Position numbers and translations under genes: made by a program. The notes under the pieces were generated by a model that saw only the letters and a program-made list of their open reading frames with translations, was not told where the DNA came from and made no database searches. From NCBI GenBank assembly GCA_004556565.1, contig SFGN01000004.1, positions 1-64,000 of the forward strand: 64,000 nucleotides of DNA, written 5' to 3'. Positions 28,401-36,620 of the stretch are shown here, piece after piece. Each line of letters opens with the position of its first letter. The stretch's first letter is position 1. This stretch comes from Lachnospiraceae bacterium. GTDB lineage: Bacteria > Bacillota_A > Clostridia > Lachnospirales > Lachnospiraceae.

Positions 28401-28944
28401 GCCGGATGAAGAGAGCGGGCGGACGAAGGTCCGTGACGGGGCAAAAGAAATCGTCGGCGGCATGATCACGGATAAAACGGTCAAGCACACAAAAACGAAC
28501 CAGATGATGGCATTTCTTACGCTGGAAGATCTGCTGGGCACAGTCGAGGTCGTAGTTTTCCCGCGGGATTATGAGAAGTACAGGGCTGACCTGGAAGTTG
28601 ACAGGAAGGTGTTCATCCGGGGACGGGTATCCGAGGAGGATGAGAAAGCCAGTAAGCTTATCTGTGAGCAGGTTATTCCATTTGAAAAAACAAAAAAGGA
28701 ATTATGGATTCAATTCCCGGATAAAGCGGATTATCTGGAAAATGAACCGATTCTTTTTGGGTATCTGGCAGACTCCGACGGCGAGGATGAAGTAGTGATA
28801 TATTGCAGGGCGGAACGTGCAATCAAGCGCCTCCCGAAGAACCGAAGCATTCAGATCGGACCTCAGATATTGACAAGGTTGATGAATCATTTCGGGGAAA
28901 AGCGGGTAAAAGTAGTTGAAAAGACTATTGAAAACAATGTTTAA
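25471..28944 (+). CDS. dnaE: DNA polymerase III subunit alpha, DnaE type
   Basis: This 1157-residue replicative polymerase has the N-terminal PHP domain (FTHLHVHTEYSLLDG, AITDHGVMYG), the polymerase catalytic acids in PDIDVDFC near residue 397, the nucleotide-binding GPGRGSAAGS, fingers and thumb, helix-hairpin-helix motifs (IKGIGKPVIEAI) and a C-terminal OB fold (KEIVGGMITDKTVKHTK). It is DnaE-type without an exonuclease insert, so Clostridia are expected to encode a separate PolC. ATG 25471 follows GAGGTGG. It is followed 69 bases later by pfkA, a common clostridial order. Confidence 0.96.
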   Translation: MNFTHLHVHTEYSLLDGSNKIKEYVSRVKELGMDSAAITDHGVMYGVIDFYREAKKAGINPIIGCEVYVAPNSRFDRELTGGEDRYYHLVLLAENNKGYANLMKIVSCGFVEGYYYKPRVDKEILRKYHEGIIALSACLAGEVPRYLSKGLYEEAKKKALEYQEIFGKENYFLELQDHGIDEQTRVNHQLMQMSEELGIGLVATNDIHYTYAEDEKPHDILLCIQTGKKLEDENRMRYEGGQYYVKSPEEMAKLFPYALQALENTHKIAERCNVEIEFGVKKLPKYDVPGGISSWDYLNQLCSEGLKRRYPDPSQELKERLHYELDTIRDMGYVDYFLIVWDFIKYARDHGIPVGPGRGSAAGSIVAYCLEITNIDPIRYQLLFERFLNPERVSMPDIDVDFCFERRQEVIDYVVQKYGKDRVVQIVTFGTLAARGVIRDVGRVMDLSYAFVDNIAKMIPQELNITIDKALEMNPELKKLYDTDGQVKYLIDMSRRLEGLPRHSSMHAAGVVISQKSVDEYVPLSRAQDGSITTQFTMTTLEELGLLKMDFLGLRTLTVIQNASHLVKNKNAKFDIEKINYDDKAVLDYIGTGKTDGIFQLESAGMKSFMKELRPHSLEDIIAGISLYRPGPMDFIPQYIKGKNDASSITYDCPQLEPILAPTYGCIVYQEQVMQIVQSLAGYTLGRSDILRRAMSKKKGEVMKQERQIFVYGDKANGVPGCVNNGIDEKIANKIYDEMIDFAKYAFNKSHAAAYAVVAYQTAFLKYYYPVEFMAALMTSVMDNPSKVSEYIYACRQMNIKILPPDINKGYAGFSVDGGNIRYGLAAIKGIGKPVIEAITKDREEFGLFKNLENFISRMSAKDIMNKRTIENFIKAGALDCLGGTRKQFMSIYIQITDRVSQEKKYSVTGQMTLFDLADEEQKSDFEIKLPDVGEYAKENLLAFEKEVLGIYVSGHPLDAYEEKWKKNISATTLDFQPDEESGRTKVRDGAKEIVGGMITDKTVKHTKTNQMMAFLTLEDLLGTVEVVVFPRDYEKYRADLEVDRKVFIRGRVSEEDEKASKLICEQVIPFEKTKKELWIQFPDKADYLENEPILFGYLADSDGEDEVVIYCRAERAIKRLPKNRSIQIGPQILTRLMNHFGEKRVKVVEKTIENNV

Positions 28945-29013
28945 ATAATGTATCATGATTTCAGAAAAATATGAAATTTTATTGTTTATGACTATGGAAA
29001 GGTGGACAAAAAC

Positions 29014-30021
29014 ATGGAAGAAAAGCTGAGAGTACTTGAAGAAATGGAAGACACCATACGCACTATCGGCGTACTTACAAGCGGCGGCGATGCACCGGGA
29101 ATGAACGCGGCGATCCGTGCAGTTGTAAGAACAGCTTTATCAAAAGGACTCAGGGTTCGCGGAATCAGGAGAGGATATCATGGTCTGCTCAGAGAAGAGA
29201 TTATCGATCTCTCGGCACGTGATGTATCCGATACGATTCAGCGTGGAGGCACGATTCTCCAGACAGCGCGCTGCCATTCAATGCGTTCTCCGGAAGGTCA
29301 GCAGAAAGCAGCTGCAATCTGCAAAAAGTATGGTATTGATGCTTTGGTTGTTATCGGCGGAGACGGATCTTTTGCAGGTGCACAGAAGCTTGCAGAACTG
29401 GGTGTAAGGGTAATCGGTCTTCCGGGAACAATTGACCTTGACATTGCATGTACAGATTATACGATCGGATTCGATACCGCTGTCAATACGGCAATGGAAG
29501 CAATCGATAAGGTACGTGACACATCCACTTCCCATGAGAGATGCAGTATTATTGAAGTTATGGGACGGGGCGCAGGATATCTTGCCCTGTGGTGCGGAAT
29601 TGCCAACGGAGCAGAGAGGATTCTGATGCCGGAGGAAAAGGATGATTACGATGAGCAGGAACTGATCAAGGACATCATGGCGAATAAGAAGCGTGGTAAA
29701 AAGAATTATATTATTATTAATGCAGAAGGTGTCGGAGATACAATCAACATGGCAAAAAGAATTGAAGAGGCAACCGGTATCGAGACCCGTGCAACGATTC
29801 TCGGACACATGCAGCGAGGCGGAAGCCCGACATGTAAGGACCGTGTATATGCATCCATCATGGGAGCAATGGCAGTTGAACTGCTTGTACAGGGCAAGAC
29901 AAACAGGGTTGTAGGATACAGAAATGGACAGTTCGTAGATTATGACATGAATGAAGCACTTTCCATGAAGAAAGAAATTCCACAGGAACAGTATGATATT
30001 GCGAAAGTATTAGCACTTTAG
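29014..30021 (+). CDS. pfkA: ATP-dependent 6-phosphofructokinase
   Basis: PfkA phosphorylates fructose 6-phosphate, the committed glycolytic step. The 335-residue protein has GVLTSGGDAPGMNAAIRA, GGDGSFAGA and the catalytic loop LPGTIDLDI. The Gly before Thr in PGT indicates an ATP-type enzyme; PPi-dependent forms carry Lys there. In the TIDND motif the Asn is replaced by Leu while both catalytic Asp residues are kept. EVMGRGAGYLA is intact. Start 29014 has AAAGGTGG 8 bases upstream. It is followed seven bases later by murI, so the genes are probably co-transcribed. Confidence 0.93.
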   Translation: MEEKLRVLEEMEDTIRTIGVLTSGGDAPGMNAAIRAVVRTALSKGLRVRGIRRGYHGLLREEIIDLSARDVSDTIQRGGTILQTARCHSMRSPEGQQKAAAICKKYGIDALVVIGGDGSFAGAQKLAELGVRVIGLPGTIDLDIACTDYTIGFDTAVNTAMEAIDKVRDTSTSHERCSIIEVMGRGAGYLALWCGIANGAERILMPEEKDDYDEQELIKDIMANKKRGKKNYIIINAEGVGDTINMAKRIEEATGIETRATILGHMQRGGSPTCKDRVYASIMGAMAVELLVQGKTNRVVGYRNGQFVDYDMNEALSMKKEIPQEQYDIAKVLAL

Positions 30022-30028
30022 GAGATAT

Positions 30029-30862
30029 GTGGCAGTGAGTATGGAAGGTAAAAAGACGGCTCCCATCGGAGTATTCGATTCGGGAGTCGGGGGGCTGACG
30101 GTAGTACGTGAGATCATCCGGCATCTGCCCAATGAAAATATAGTATATTTTGGAGATACAGCCCGTGTTCCATACGGAAGCAAGTCTCAGAATACTATTA
30201 TACATTTTGCAGAACAGATCATCCGCTTTCTGAAGACAAAAGAAGTAAAGGCAATCGTGATCGCGTGCAATACTGCAAGTGCGCTTGCTCTGGATGCAGT
30301 CAGGGGAGAATTTGATGTACCGATCATCGGTGTGGTCGTTCCGGGAGCGCGTGCTGCCGTGGAAGAGACGAAGAATCTTCATGTAGGTATCGTCGGCACT
30401 GATGCAACAGTACAGAGCGGAATGTATACAAAAGTAATACAGTCCATGAATCCACGGGTTCAGGTGGCTGAAAAAGCATGCCCGCTTTTTGTGCCGCTGG
30501 TTGAAGAGGGATTCAAAGAACATCCGGTGACGCAGGAAATCATAGAATATTACCTTGAGTCCATAAAGCAGTCAGATATTGATACCATGATATTGGGATG
30601 TACCCATTATCCTTTGCTTCGCTCAAAAATCAAGGCATACATGGGTGACAGAATCCATATTGTGAATCCTGCATATGAGACGGCAATGGATCTGAAGGCT
30701 TTGCTTGAGGAACATGATATGGCAAATGACGGGACAGATGAGCCGCACAGCATATACCGGTTCTACGTCAGCGATGCGGCGGAGAAGTTCAGGAGATTTG
30801 CCAATACTGTGATGCCGTTCGATGTCCCGACAACGAATGTGGTCAATATCGAGGAATATTAA
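30029..30862 (+). CDS. murI: glutamate racemase
   Basis: MurI makes D-glutamate for peptidoglycan. The 277-residue protein carries both catalytic cysteines, in VIACNTASALA and LGCTHYPLL, plus GVFDSGVGGLTV at the start. The start codon is ambiguous: GTG 30029, GTG 30035 and ATG 30041 are in frame, and the GGAG at 30021 best fits the second (spacing 10). It lies between pfkA and a DUF1934 gene, spaced by 7 and 2 bases. Confidence 0.94.
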   Translation: MAVSMEGKKTAPIGVFDSGVGGLTVVREIIRHLPNENIVYFGDTARVPYGSKSQNTIIHFAEQIIRFLKTKEVKAIVIACNTASALALDAVRGEFDVPIIGVVVPGARAAVEETKNLHVGIVGTDATVQSGMYTKVIQSMNPRVQVAEKACPLFVPLVEEGFKEHPVTQEIIEYYLESIKQSDIDTMILGCTHYPLLRSKIKAYMGDRIHIVNPAYETAMDLKALLEEHDMANDGTDEPHSIYRFYVSDAAEKFRRFANTVMPFDVPTTNVVNIEEY

Positions 30863-30864
30863 AA

Positions 30865-31347
30865 ATGACAAAAGATGTATTAGTCAGTATTTCCGGCCTG
30901 CACATTGACATAACGGAGAAACTTCCGGATGATGGGCAGCAGGAGGAAAACCCTCCGATTGAAGTGGTGACGCCGGCAAATTATTTTTGTAAAAACGGGA
31001 AGCATTATGTAATTTATGATGAAGTCATGGAAGGAATTCCGGGGACGATTAAGAATAAAATCAAAATTACAGGAACAGACTGTGTGGAAATCATGAAGAC
31101 AGGGGCGGCAGGCTCCCACATGATATTTGAAAAGGATAAAAAGAATCTGACCTATTATCAGACTCCATACGGACAAATGCTGGTCGGTGTTGAGACAAGG
31201 CAGATGGATGTGGCAGTTGCCGATAAAAACATTGATGTATTTATCCGGTATGAGCTGGATGTGAATCATGAGCCTATGGCAGATTGTGAGATCAGAATGA
31301 ATATAACAGATATGCACGGCGGAGATTTCCGACTGGTTTCGCAATAA
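30865..31347 (+). CDS. DUF1934 (YwiB-like calycin) protein
   Basis: The 160-residue protein matches the DUF1934/YwiB pattern: VLVSISGLHIDI at the start, HYVIYDEVMEGIPGTIKNKIKIT, FEKDKKNLTYYQTPYG, and a closing INITDMHGG-like strand. The family forms a beta-barrel of lipocalin-like type with no known activity. It is tightly linked to murI, 2 bases downstream, and ends the dnaE-pfkA-murI run. A large repeat and a terminator follow. Confidence 0.85.
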   Translation: MTKDVLVSISGLHIDITEKLPDDGQQEENPPIEVVTPANYFCKNGKHYVIYDEVMEGIPGTIKNKIKITGTDCVEIMKTGAAGSHMIFEKDKKNLTYYQTPYGQMLVGVETRQMDVAVADKNIDVFIRYELDVNHEPMADCEIRMNITDMHGGDFRLVSQ

Positions 31348-31414
31348 GGGATATGCAGCTGACGGAATCAAAAACCGATGCTGCGGTTAAACCATAAACA
31401 ATATAATAAAACTT

Positions 31415-31579
31415 GTAACAGTTCAGCTCGCACCATTCGCAAAACGCACCTCTGGTGCTTCCTCGTTGCTACGCAGCTATTTTTGCTCATTTTCGGGCGC
31501 TAAGCTCATAATCGAAGCGGCGTGCTCTTTCATGCAAGCATGCTACGCACACCTTTTCGATTATGGCTGAACTGTTACA
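31415..31579 (+). repeat. 165-bp palindrome-ended structured repeat (element A)
   Basis: Ends are GTAACAGTTCAG (31415-31426) and CTGAACTGTTAC (31568-31579), perfect inverted repeats. Inside are GCACC-TCT-GGTGC, CATGC-AA-GCATG and a pair of TCATAATCGAA / TTCGATTATG arms. It carries no gene. Compared in reverse complement, the element at 48769-48932 matches over most of its length, so it is a dispersed family. Confidence 0.85.
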
Positions 31580-31589
31580 AATATATAAT

Positions 31590-31628
31590 AAAAAAGATCC
31601 GGTTCTGGTGAAGGCCGGGTCTTTTTAT
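31590..31628 (+). terminator. intrinsic terminator after the murI-DUF1934 unit
   Basis: AAAAGATCCGG pairs with CCGGGTCTTTTT across a loop of about 12 bases. It lies just beyond repeat element A and 240 bases after the DUF1934 stop. The remaining sequence to 31730 shows no gene. Confidence 0.75.
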
Positions 31629-31730
31629 ACTTTCTTATACAGAAATGCTGCAGACGGCAGGCATTCTGTATTGTCTGTTGCTGTATTGTTCTGTCGTTTT
31701 ATCTTTGCTGTTTTATACAGTGTCCTGAGA

Positions 31731-32174
31731 TTATTTCCTGAAACGTGCCAGAAATTTTTTCTTTTTCTTCTTTTCGGGAACTTCGAGCGGTCCGCGTATT
31801 CCTTTTACCGAAGTGATGTAAACACCGCTTACCACCGCTTTAACTTCCTTTTTGACAGGAATTTTCGGGAACAGTTCCGATTCACATGTCAGGTTCATGA
31901 TTTTGGCTCCTACCTTTGCTTTTATAACAGGTACTTTTGCGCCGCGCAGATAGCGGGGGGCACTTTCAATGACCATTGACGGAAGACCGGACTCTTTAAG
32001 CTTCATCATCTTCTTGTCGATAATCAGCATAGGGACTGTCTGTGCGACGGCATCCATCTGTTCTTTATTTTCAGCAGCTTTTTTTTCCGCCCTTTTCCCA
32101 TAAATATAAAGGGCAATTGTTGCTATGATCAGAACAGCCAGGATAACCAGCAACACAATTGTTAATGTACTCAC
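31731..32174 (-). CDS. hypothetical membrane-anchored protein, 147 aa
   Basis: The N-terminus is a single hydrophobic segment (residues about 4-24) followed by a basic KRAEKKAAENK stretch, so the rest lies on one side of the membrane; the positive-inside rule places it in the cytosol. The C-terminal region has beta-type sequence (VPMLIIDKKMMKLKESGLP, SVKGIRGPLEVP) and ends in a lysine run KKKKKK. GTG 32174 has AGGAGGG 6 bases upstream. I do not recognise a named domain. It is divergent from cls. Confidence 0.65.
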   Translation of the reverse strand: MSTLTIVLLVILAVLIIATIALYIYGKRAEKKAAENKEQMDAVAQTVPMLIIDKKMMKLKESGLPSMVIESAPRYLRGAKVPVIKAKVGAKIMNLTCESELFPKIPVKKEVKAVVSGVYITSVKGIRGPLEVPEKKKKKKFLARFRK

Positions 32175-32217
32175 GGCAAACCCTCCTAAACTCTTTTTCC
32201 GCAGTTATGCAATTAAC

Positions 32218-32246
32218 ATTGTAGCATTGTTTCCTGCGAAGTGCAA
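32218..32246 (-). promoter_or_regulatory. sigma-A promoter of the 31731 gene
   Basis: On the minus strand TTGCAC (32246-32241) and TACAAT (32223-32218) are separated by 17 bases, 44 bases before the GTG start. Confidence 0.65.
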
Positions 32247-32341
32247 GCAAAAATAGATATATGCGGGTATATGAAACAGTTGGGGATATTATAATATTCC
32301 ATAAGATTCCGATATTGGGAAGCAGGCAAAGAGAGGGTATT

Positions 32342-33817
32342 ATGTTGGACGGTGTATGGAATATGTTTACGGCGGCAGGCGATTTTATGCTGAAAAATCT
32401 CGTGTTGATCAATATTATATTGTCTCTGGTAATTGTGTTTTTTCAGAGGCGGTCTCCGCAAAAGGTCTGGACCTGGCTTTTGATTCTTTATTTTATCCCG
32501 ATCGTTGGATTTATCCTGTATCTTTTTATCGGTCAGGATTACCACAAAAGCCGTATGTTCAGGGCAAAAGATGTTGACAGTGAGATAAAGTGTGCGGCAC
32601 GCCGTCAGGAGAAAAATATTCATCAAAAAAAATTACAGTTCTTTGGATCTGGCATGAAGAAGTTTGAAAAGCTGGTCTTATATAATCTTGAGGCCGGGCA
32701 GGCGGTTCTCACGGATAATAACGATGTACGTATTTTTACGGCTGGAAAGGAAAAATTTAAAGTGCTTCTCGAAGAAATCAAAAAAGCAGAACACTATATT
32801 CATTTTCAGTATTATGTCATCCGAAGTGACGAGCTTTGGGACGCAATTGCACAGGCGCTGAAACAGAAGGCAGAGCAGGGAGTAGAGGTTCGTGTGTTGG
32901 TTGACGGAATGGGCGGCAGGCGCTTCTGTAAGAGTGACAGAGAAGCATTGAAAGCGGCAGGTATTGAAACGGCAGAATTTTTTCCGCCTGTTCTTGGAAA
33001 GCTTCAGCTTCGCATCAATTATCGCAATCACAGGAAAATTGTCGTGATTGACGGGAGAATAGGTTTTGTCGGAGGACTTAATGTGGGAAGAGAATATCTG
33101 GGTATGGATCCACGTTTTGGGTATTGGAGAGATACCCATTTGTGCATAGAAGGTTCTGCCGTAACTTCGCTTGCGGTACGATTTGCGCTGGATTGGAATT
33201 ATGCCGCAAAAGAAAATCTGTTTCTCAAAGATCATCTGTTTCGTGTACCTGAGTATTTACGGGAAGGGCACGATCCGGTGCAGATTATTTCCAGCGGGCC
33301 GGACTCACAGACGAAAATGATTCATGATAATTATCTGCATCTGATTCATGATGCATCTGACCATATTTATATCCAGACGCCTTATCTGGTGCCGGATGAC
33401 TCGATCCTGGATGCGCTCAAAATAGCTGCACGTTCCGGAATCGATGTGAGAATCATGATACCATGCAAGCCGGATCATCCGTTTGTATACTGGGCAACGT
33501 ATTCTTATGCAGGGGAACTGTTGGAGGCCGGGGCAAAATGCTATGTGTACAATCCCGGATTTCTGCATGCAAAGACATTATGCGTGGATGGAATGGCGGC
33601 ATGCGTAGGGACTGCAAACATGGATATCCGGAGTTTTGAATTGAATTTTGAAGTAAATGCCGTGATTTACAGTGAACAGACTGTACAATGCCTGGAGGAT
33701 GCATTTATGAATGATATCAAAGACTGCAGACAGATTACAGAGGATGTATATAGGCACAGGCCTCTGTCTGTTAGGGTTAAAGAACAATTTTCGAGATTAT
33801 TGTCACCGTTATTGTAG
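32342..33817 (+). CDS. cls: cardiolipin synthase
   Basis: Cls joins two phosphatidylglycerol molecules into cardiolipin at the inner membrane. The 491-residue protein has two N-terminal membrane segments (residues about 15-35 and 43-62) and two phospholipase-D HKD motifs: NHRKIVVIDG near residue 228 and LHAKTLCVDG near 407, both with downstream GG/GT-N segments. Start 32342 is chosen for AGAGAGGG 4-5 bases upstream. It stands alone; the downstream repeat remnant and no obvious terminator precede the next gene. Confidence 0.94.
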   Translation: MLDGVWNMFTAAGDFMLKNLVLINIILSLVIVFFQRRSPQKVWTWLLILYFIPIVGFILYLFIGQDYHKSRMFRAKDVDSEIKCAARRQEKNIHQKKLQFFGSGMKKFEKLVLYNLEAGQAVLTDNNDVRIFTAGKEKFKVLLEEIKKAEHYIHFQYYVIRSDELWDAIAQALKQKAEQGVEVRVLVDGMGGRRFCKSDREALKAAGIETAEFFPPVLGKLQLRINYRNHRKIVVIDGRIGFVGGLNVGREYLGMDPRFGYWRDTHLCIEGSAVTSLAVRFALDWNYAAKENLFLKDHLFRVPEYLREGHDPVQIISSGPDSQTKMIHDNYLHLIHDASDHIYIQTPYLVPDDSILDALKIAARSGIDVRIMIPCKPDHPFVYWATYSYAGELLEAGAKCYVYNPGFLHAKTLCVDGMAACVGTANMDIRSFELNFEVNAVIYSEQTVQCLEDAFMNDIKDCRQITEDVYRHRPLSVRVKEQFSRLLSPLL

Positions 33818-33828
33818 GAAATAAGTAG

Positions 33829-33872
33829 CATGTTTCGCCTCGTATTTTTGATTATGGCTGAACCGTATATAT
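33829..33872 (+). repeat. remnant of the structured repeat family (right end)
   Basis: AGCATG-CGC-GATTATGGCTGAAC in this stretch corresponds to the right end of element A (31540-31575), with several substitutions. The left end and centre are missing. It lies 11 bases after cls. Confidence 0.55.
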
Positions 33873-33987
33873 AAAATCTTTAAAACGGCTTTTTTTTAAA
33901 CAGTAAATGTGATATAGTAAAAATACTGACGCAAAGGGAAGCGGCTGCTTTCTGTGTTGAAAAGATAAAATATTATGAGGTGAAGAA

Positions 33988-35079
33988 ATGAAAAAAAGAA
34001 TTATAGCAGCGGCATTGGGAATTATGATGACGGTGTCACTGGCAGGATGCAGCGGGAAGCTGTCAAATGAATATGTAACAATTAACCAGTATAAAGGGCT
34101 TGAGGTAGAACAGGTGGAGCTTGCGGAAGTGACAGATGCGGATATTGAAGACACGATTAACAGTTATCTTGGTGCAACTCCGGTACAGATAGATATCACT
34201 GACCGCGCGGCACAGATGGGGGATATCGTTAATATTGATTATGTCGGCTCGGTTGACGGTGTAGAGTTTTCCGGAGGAAGTACACAGGGAATGGGAACGG
34301 ACCTGGAACTCGGCTCCAATGCCTATATCGGAGCTAATGGCGACTGTCAGGGGTTTGAAGAACAGGTCGTAGGACATAATATCGGTGAAAATTTTGACAT
34401 TACCGTTAAGTTTCCGGCGGATTACGGCAATGAGGAATTAAATGACAAAGTTGCAGTATTTAATATCACATTGAACCGTATTTACCAGGAAGAAGACGCA
34501 GAACTGACAGATGAGTGGGTTCAGTCTAACAGCTACGAGTCCGAGACGGTCGAAGAATACAGAGAGGAAATCCGCAAAACGCTGGAAGAAAGCAACCAGT
34601 CTGAATATGACAATACTCTGCAGTCAGAAGTCTTTGATGCTTTTCTTGAACAGGTTGAAGTAAAGAAACTCCCGCAGGAAAAGGTTGATCAGCAGTATGA
34701 TTATGTGATCGAGCAGTATACGAATCTTGCACAGGCTTATGGAATGGAAGTGTCCGATATCATTGAAAGTTCAGGAATGACACAGGAAGAATTTGAGGCG
34801 AAGGTTACAGAAATAGCAGAAGACTCTGTGAAAAGATCGGTGGCCTGCGAGCTGCTTGCAAAGAAACTGAAACTGGAACCGTCAGACGAAGAATATGAGC
34901 AGCGTGTTGCAGAATATGCAGAAAGTTATGGCTATGAGGATGTAGATGCGTTCAGAGAGGCATTCAGTGAAGATATTATCAGAAATGCGGTTATTGAGGA
35001 AAACGTGGTAAAATATCTGGCAGAGAACTGCGTGCAGGTTGAAAAACAGGACGATGCGGATGCCGGCAGTGAAGAATAG
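33988..35079 (+). CDS. exported trigger-factor-like FKBP lipoprotein
   Basis: This 363-residue protein resembles trigger factor without its ribosome-binding N-domain. A lipoprotein signal ends in LAGC (Cys21). An FKBP-type domain follows (GDIVNIDYVGSVDGVEFSGGS, LGSNAYI, GFEEQVVGHNIGENFDITVKFP), then a long helical SurA-like C-domain (TVEEYREEIRKTLEESNQSE onward). Canonical trigger factor is cytosolic; here the signal peptide implies a peptidyl-prolyl isomerase/chaperone on the outer face of the membrane. A GAGGTGAAG site precedes the ATG. It is monocistronic. Confidence 0.85.
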   Translation: MKKRIIAAALGIMMTVSLAGCSGKLSNEYVTINQYKGLEVEQVELAEVTDADIEDTINSYLGATPVQIDITDRAAQMGDIVNIDYVGSVDGVEFSGGSTQGMGTDLELGSNAYIGANGDCQGFEEQVVGHNIGENFDITVKFPADYGNEELNDKVAVFNITLNRIYQEEDAELTDEWVQSNSYESETVEEYREEIRKTLEESNQSEYDNTLQSEVFDAFLEQVEVKKLPQEKVDQQYDYVIEQYTNLAQAYGMEVSDIIESSGMTQEEFEAKVTEIAEDSVKRSVACELLAKKLKLEPSDEEYEQRVAEYAESYGYEDVDAFREAFSEDIIRNAVIEENVVKYLAENCVQVEKQDDADAGSEE

Positions 35080-35261
35080 TAATGTATAAAAACGGACAGG
35101 TTTAAATACAGATGAACGCAGGATGAGAAGCCGGCGTTCACGAGAAAATTTCAAAGCGGATGGTGTGTCCCGGTCGGGGCTTCGGGCGTTGTTTTTACGC
35201 ACAGGACATGGCATAGGGAATACACCGCAGATAAGTTTCATGGAAAGTGGAGGAAGAAGAG

Positions 35262-36131
35262 ATGAAACTGGAAAATGATTTTCTCTGCGTAGAAATTGCG
35301 GAGCTGGGAGCTGAAGTTACAAGGATTTATGACAAAGAGACCGGCAATGAAGTGCTGTGGAACGGCAATCCAAAATACTGGAAACGTCATTCACCGGTAC
35401 TGTTCCCGAATGTCGGGAGAACATGGCAGAATACCGTGCTGATTAACGGAGTGAAATATCCGACTTCCATGCATGGCTTTGCCAGAGATACGGTATTTAC
35501 GTGTATTAAATCGGCAACGGACAGCGTTACTTACATGATGCGTTCATCAGAGGAGACGAAGGAAGTGTATCCGTTTGATTTTGAACTGCATATAACTTAT
35601 TATCTGCGGGGAAAAGAGCTGGAGGTTGAATGGGAGGTTAAAAACCGCTCGGAAGATACGATGTATTATACGATCGGGGGACATCCTGCGTTCTGGTTTT
35701 CCGGCAGTGAAGAAACGAAAGAGGACTATATCCTGAAGTTCCCCGGAAAGAAAACTCTGCAGTACGTCCGTCCTTCTCTGGAAACAGGCACGGCTCTTGT
35801 TGACCAGGTGTACACACTTGAACTGGACAATGAGACTTGTTCGATAAATGACGAAATGTTTGCACAGGATGCCTTGATTTTTGATGACGGACAGGTGGAA
35901 GAAATCTGGCTCTGTCATAAGGACGGAAGCCCATATGTAGGTATGAGGTGCCCGGGGATCATAAGTCTTGGCGTCTGGTCAGTGAAAAATGCACCGTTTG
36001 TATCTTTTGAGCCGTGGGCAGGACGCTGTGATGATTATGGCTTTGATAAAGATATTTCCGAAAAGAGAGGAATCAATAAAGTTGAGAGCGGAAAGACCCT
36101 GGTAAAATCATATACAATTGTTGTTGCATAA
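35262..36131 (+). CDS. aldose 1-epimerase family protein
   Basis: The 289-residue galactose-mutarotase-fold protein starts LENDFLCVEIAELGAEVTRIYDKETGNEVLWNG and has PVLFPNVGR, MHGFARDTVF and the conserved TIGGHPAFW. Its closest style is the LacX/YihR-type aldose epimerases that equilibrate sugar anomers. ATG 35262 follows GGAGGA. It has no sugar-operon neighbours, so the substrate is not indicated. A very long terminator follows. Confidence 0.88.
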   Translation: MKLENDFLCVEIAELGAEVTRIYDKETGNEVLWNGNPKYWKRHSPVLFPNVGRTWQNTVLINGVKYPTSMHGFARDTVFTCIKSATDSVTYMMRSSEETKEVYPFDFELHITYYLRGKELEVEWEVKNRSEDTMYYTIGGHPAFWFSGSEETKEDYILKFPGKKTLQYVRPSLETGTALVDQVYTLELDNETCSINDEMFAQDALIFDDGQVEEIWLCHKDGSPYVGMRCPGIISLGVWSVKNAPFVSFEPWAGRCDDYGFDKDISEKRGINKVESGKTLVKSYTIVVA

Positions 36132-36141
36132 GGTGATAAAT

Positions 36142-36198
36142 ACAATTCAAAAAAGAATTCCCTGCAGAGAAATCTGCAGGGAATTCTTTTTTTGAATT
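36142..36198. terminator. long near-perfect bidirectional terminator
   Basis: AATTCAAAAAAGAATTCCC plus TGCAGA pairs with the complementary run ending GAATTCTTTTTTTGAATT around GAAA. The stem exceeds 22 bp and has A and T tracts. It isolates the epimerase gene from the metal operon. Confidence 0.85.
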
Positions 36199-36201
36199 GT
36201 A

Positions 36202-36229
36202 TTGACATTCTGCAATTAAGTGCTATAAT
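36202..36229 (+). promoter_or_regulatory. sigma-A promoter of the metal-efflux operon
   Basis: TTGACA (36202-36207) and TATAAT (36224-36229) are both consensus, with 16-base spacing. The operator palindrome at 36241 lies where transcription would begin. Confidence 0.85.
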
Positions 36230-36240
36230 AAAATCAACAA

Positions 36241-36256
36241 ATGAACAATTGTTCAT
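36241..36256. promoter_or_regulatory. ArsR/SmtB-type operator
   Basis: ATGAACAATTGTTCAT is a perfect 16-bp palindrome 11 bases past the -10 box. It matches the TGAAC...GTTCA type of ArsR-family zinc/cadmium repressor sites. A further ATATGAAC half-site overlaps its right side. The likely binder is the ArsR protein encoded at 38693. Confidence 0.75.
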
Positions 36257-36314
36257 ATGAACGAAGAATAATATTGAGCAATTGTACTGAGAGTAAATAT
36301 ATGGAGGAGATACA

Positions 36315-36533
36315 ATGAAAAAGACGTATAAGATCGAAGTGGACTGTGCAAATTGTGCAAATAAGATGGAGGAAGCAGCCAGAAAGACATCGGGTGTCAA
36401 GAATGCTACGGTGAATATTATGACATTGAAAATGACAGTGGAATTTGATGAGGGAGTTGATCCGAAAGCTGTTATGCAGGAAGTACTGAAGGGATGTAAA
36501 AAGGTTGAGGATGAATGTGAAATCTATTTTTAG
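36315..36533 (+). CDS. small heavy-metal-associated (HMA) protein
   Basis: This 72-residue ferredoxin-fold protein begins KKTYKIEVDCANCANKMEEAARKTSGV, with a CxxC metal site in CANC. It ends with an extra acidic C-terminal tail and a cysteine (DECEIYF). It resembles the metal-binding head usually fused to P1B ATPases; here it is a separate gene 87 bases upstream of an ATPase that lacks that head. It probably binds zinc or cadmium and may deliver it to the pump. GGAGGAG precedes the ATG. Confidence 0.88.
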   Translation: MKKTYKIEVDCANCANKMEEAARKTSGVKNATVNIMTLKMTVEFDEGVDPKAVMQEVLKGCKKVEDECEIYF

Positions 36534-36620
36534 CGAAAAATGGGTATCATAAAAGTATGATGCAGGAAAGCGTTGGTGTCTGCCGGAAGGCATATCAGAT
36601 TCTTAAGGAGGTACCAGGAA

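Noticed and set aside
29014..30021. PPi-dependent phosphofructokinase
   Set aside because: The Gly in the PGT loop is the ATP-type residue; PPi types carry Lys.
31415..31579. Insertion sequence
   Set aside because: Too short, no transposase, and interior is hairpin-rich non-coding sequence; treated as a non-autonomous repeat.
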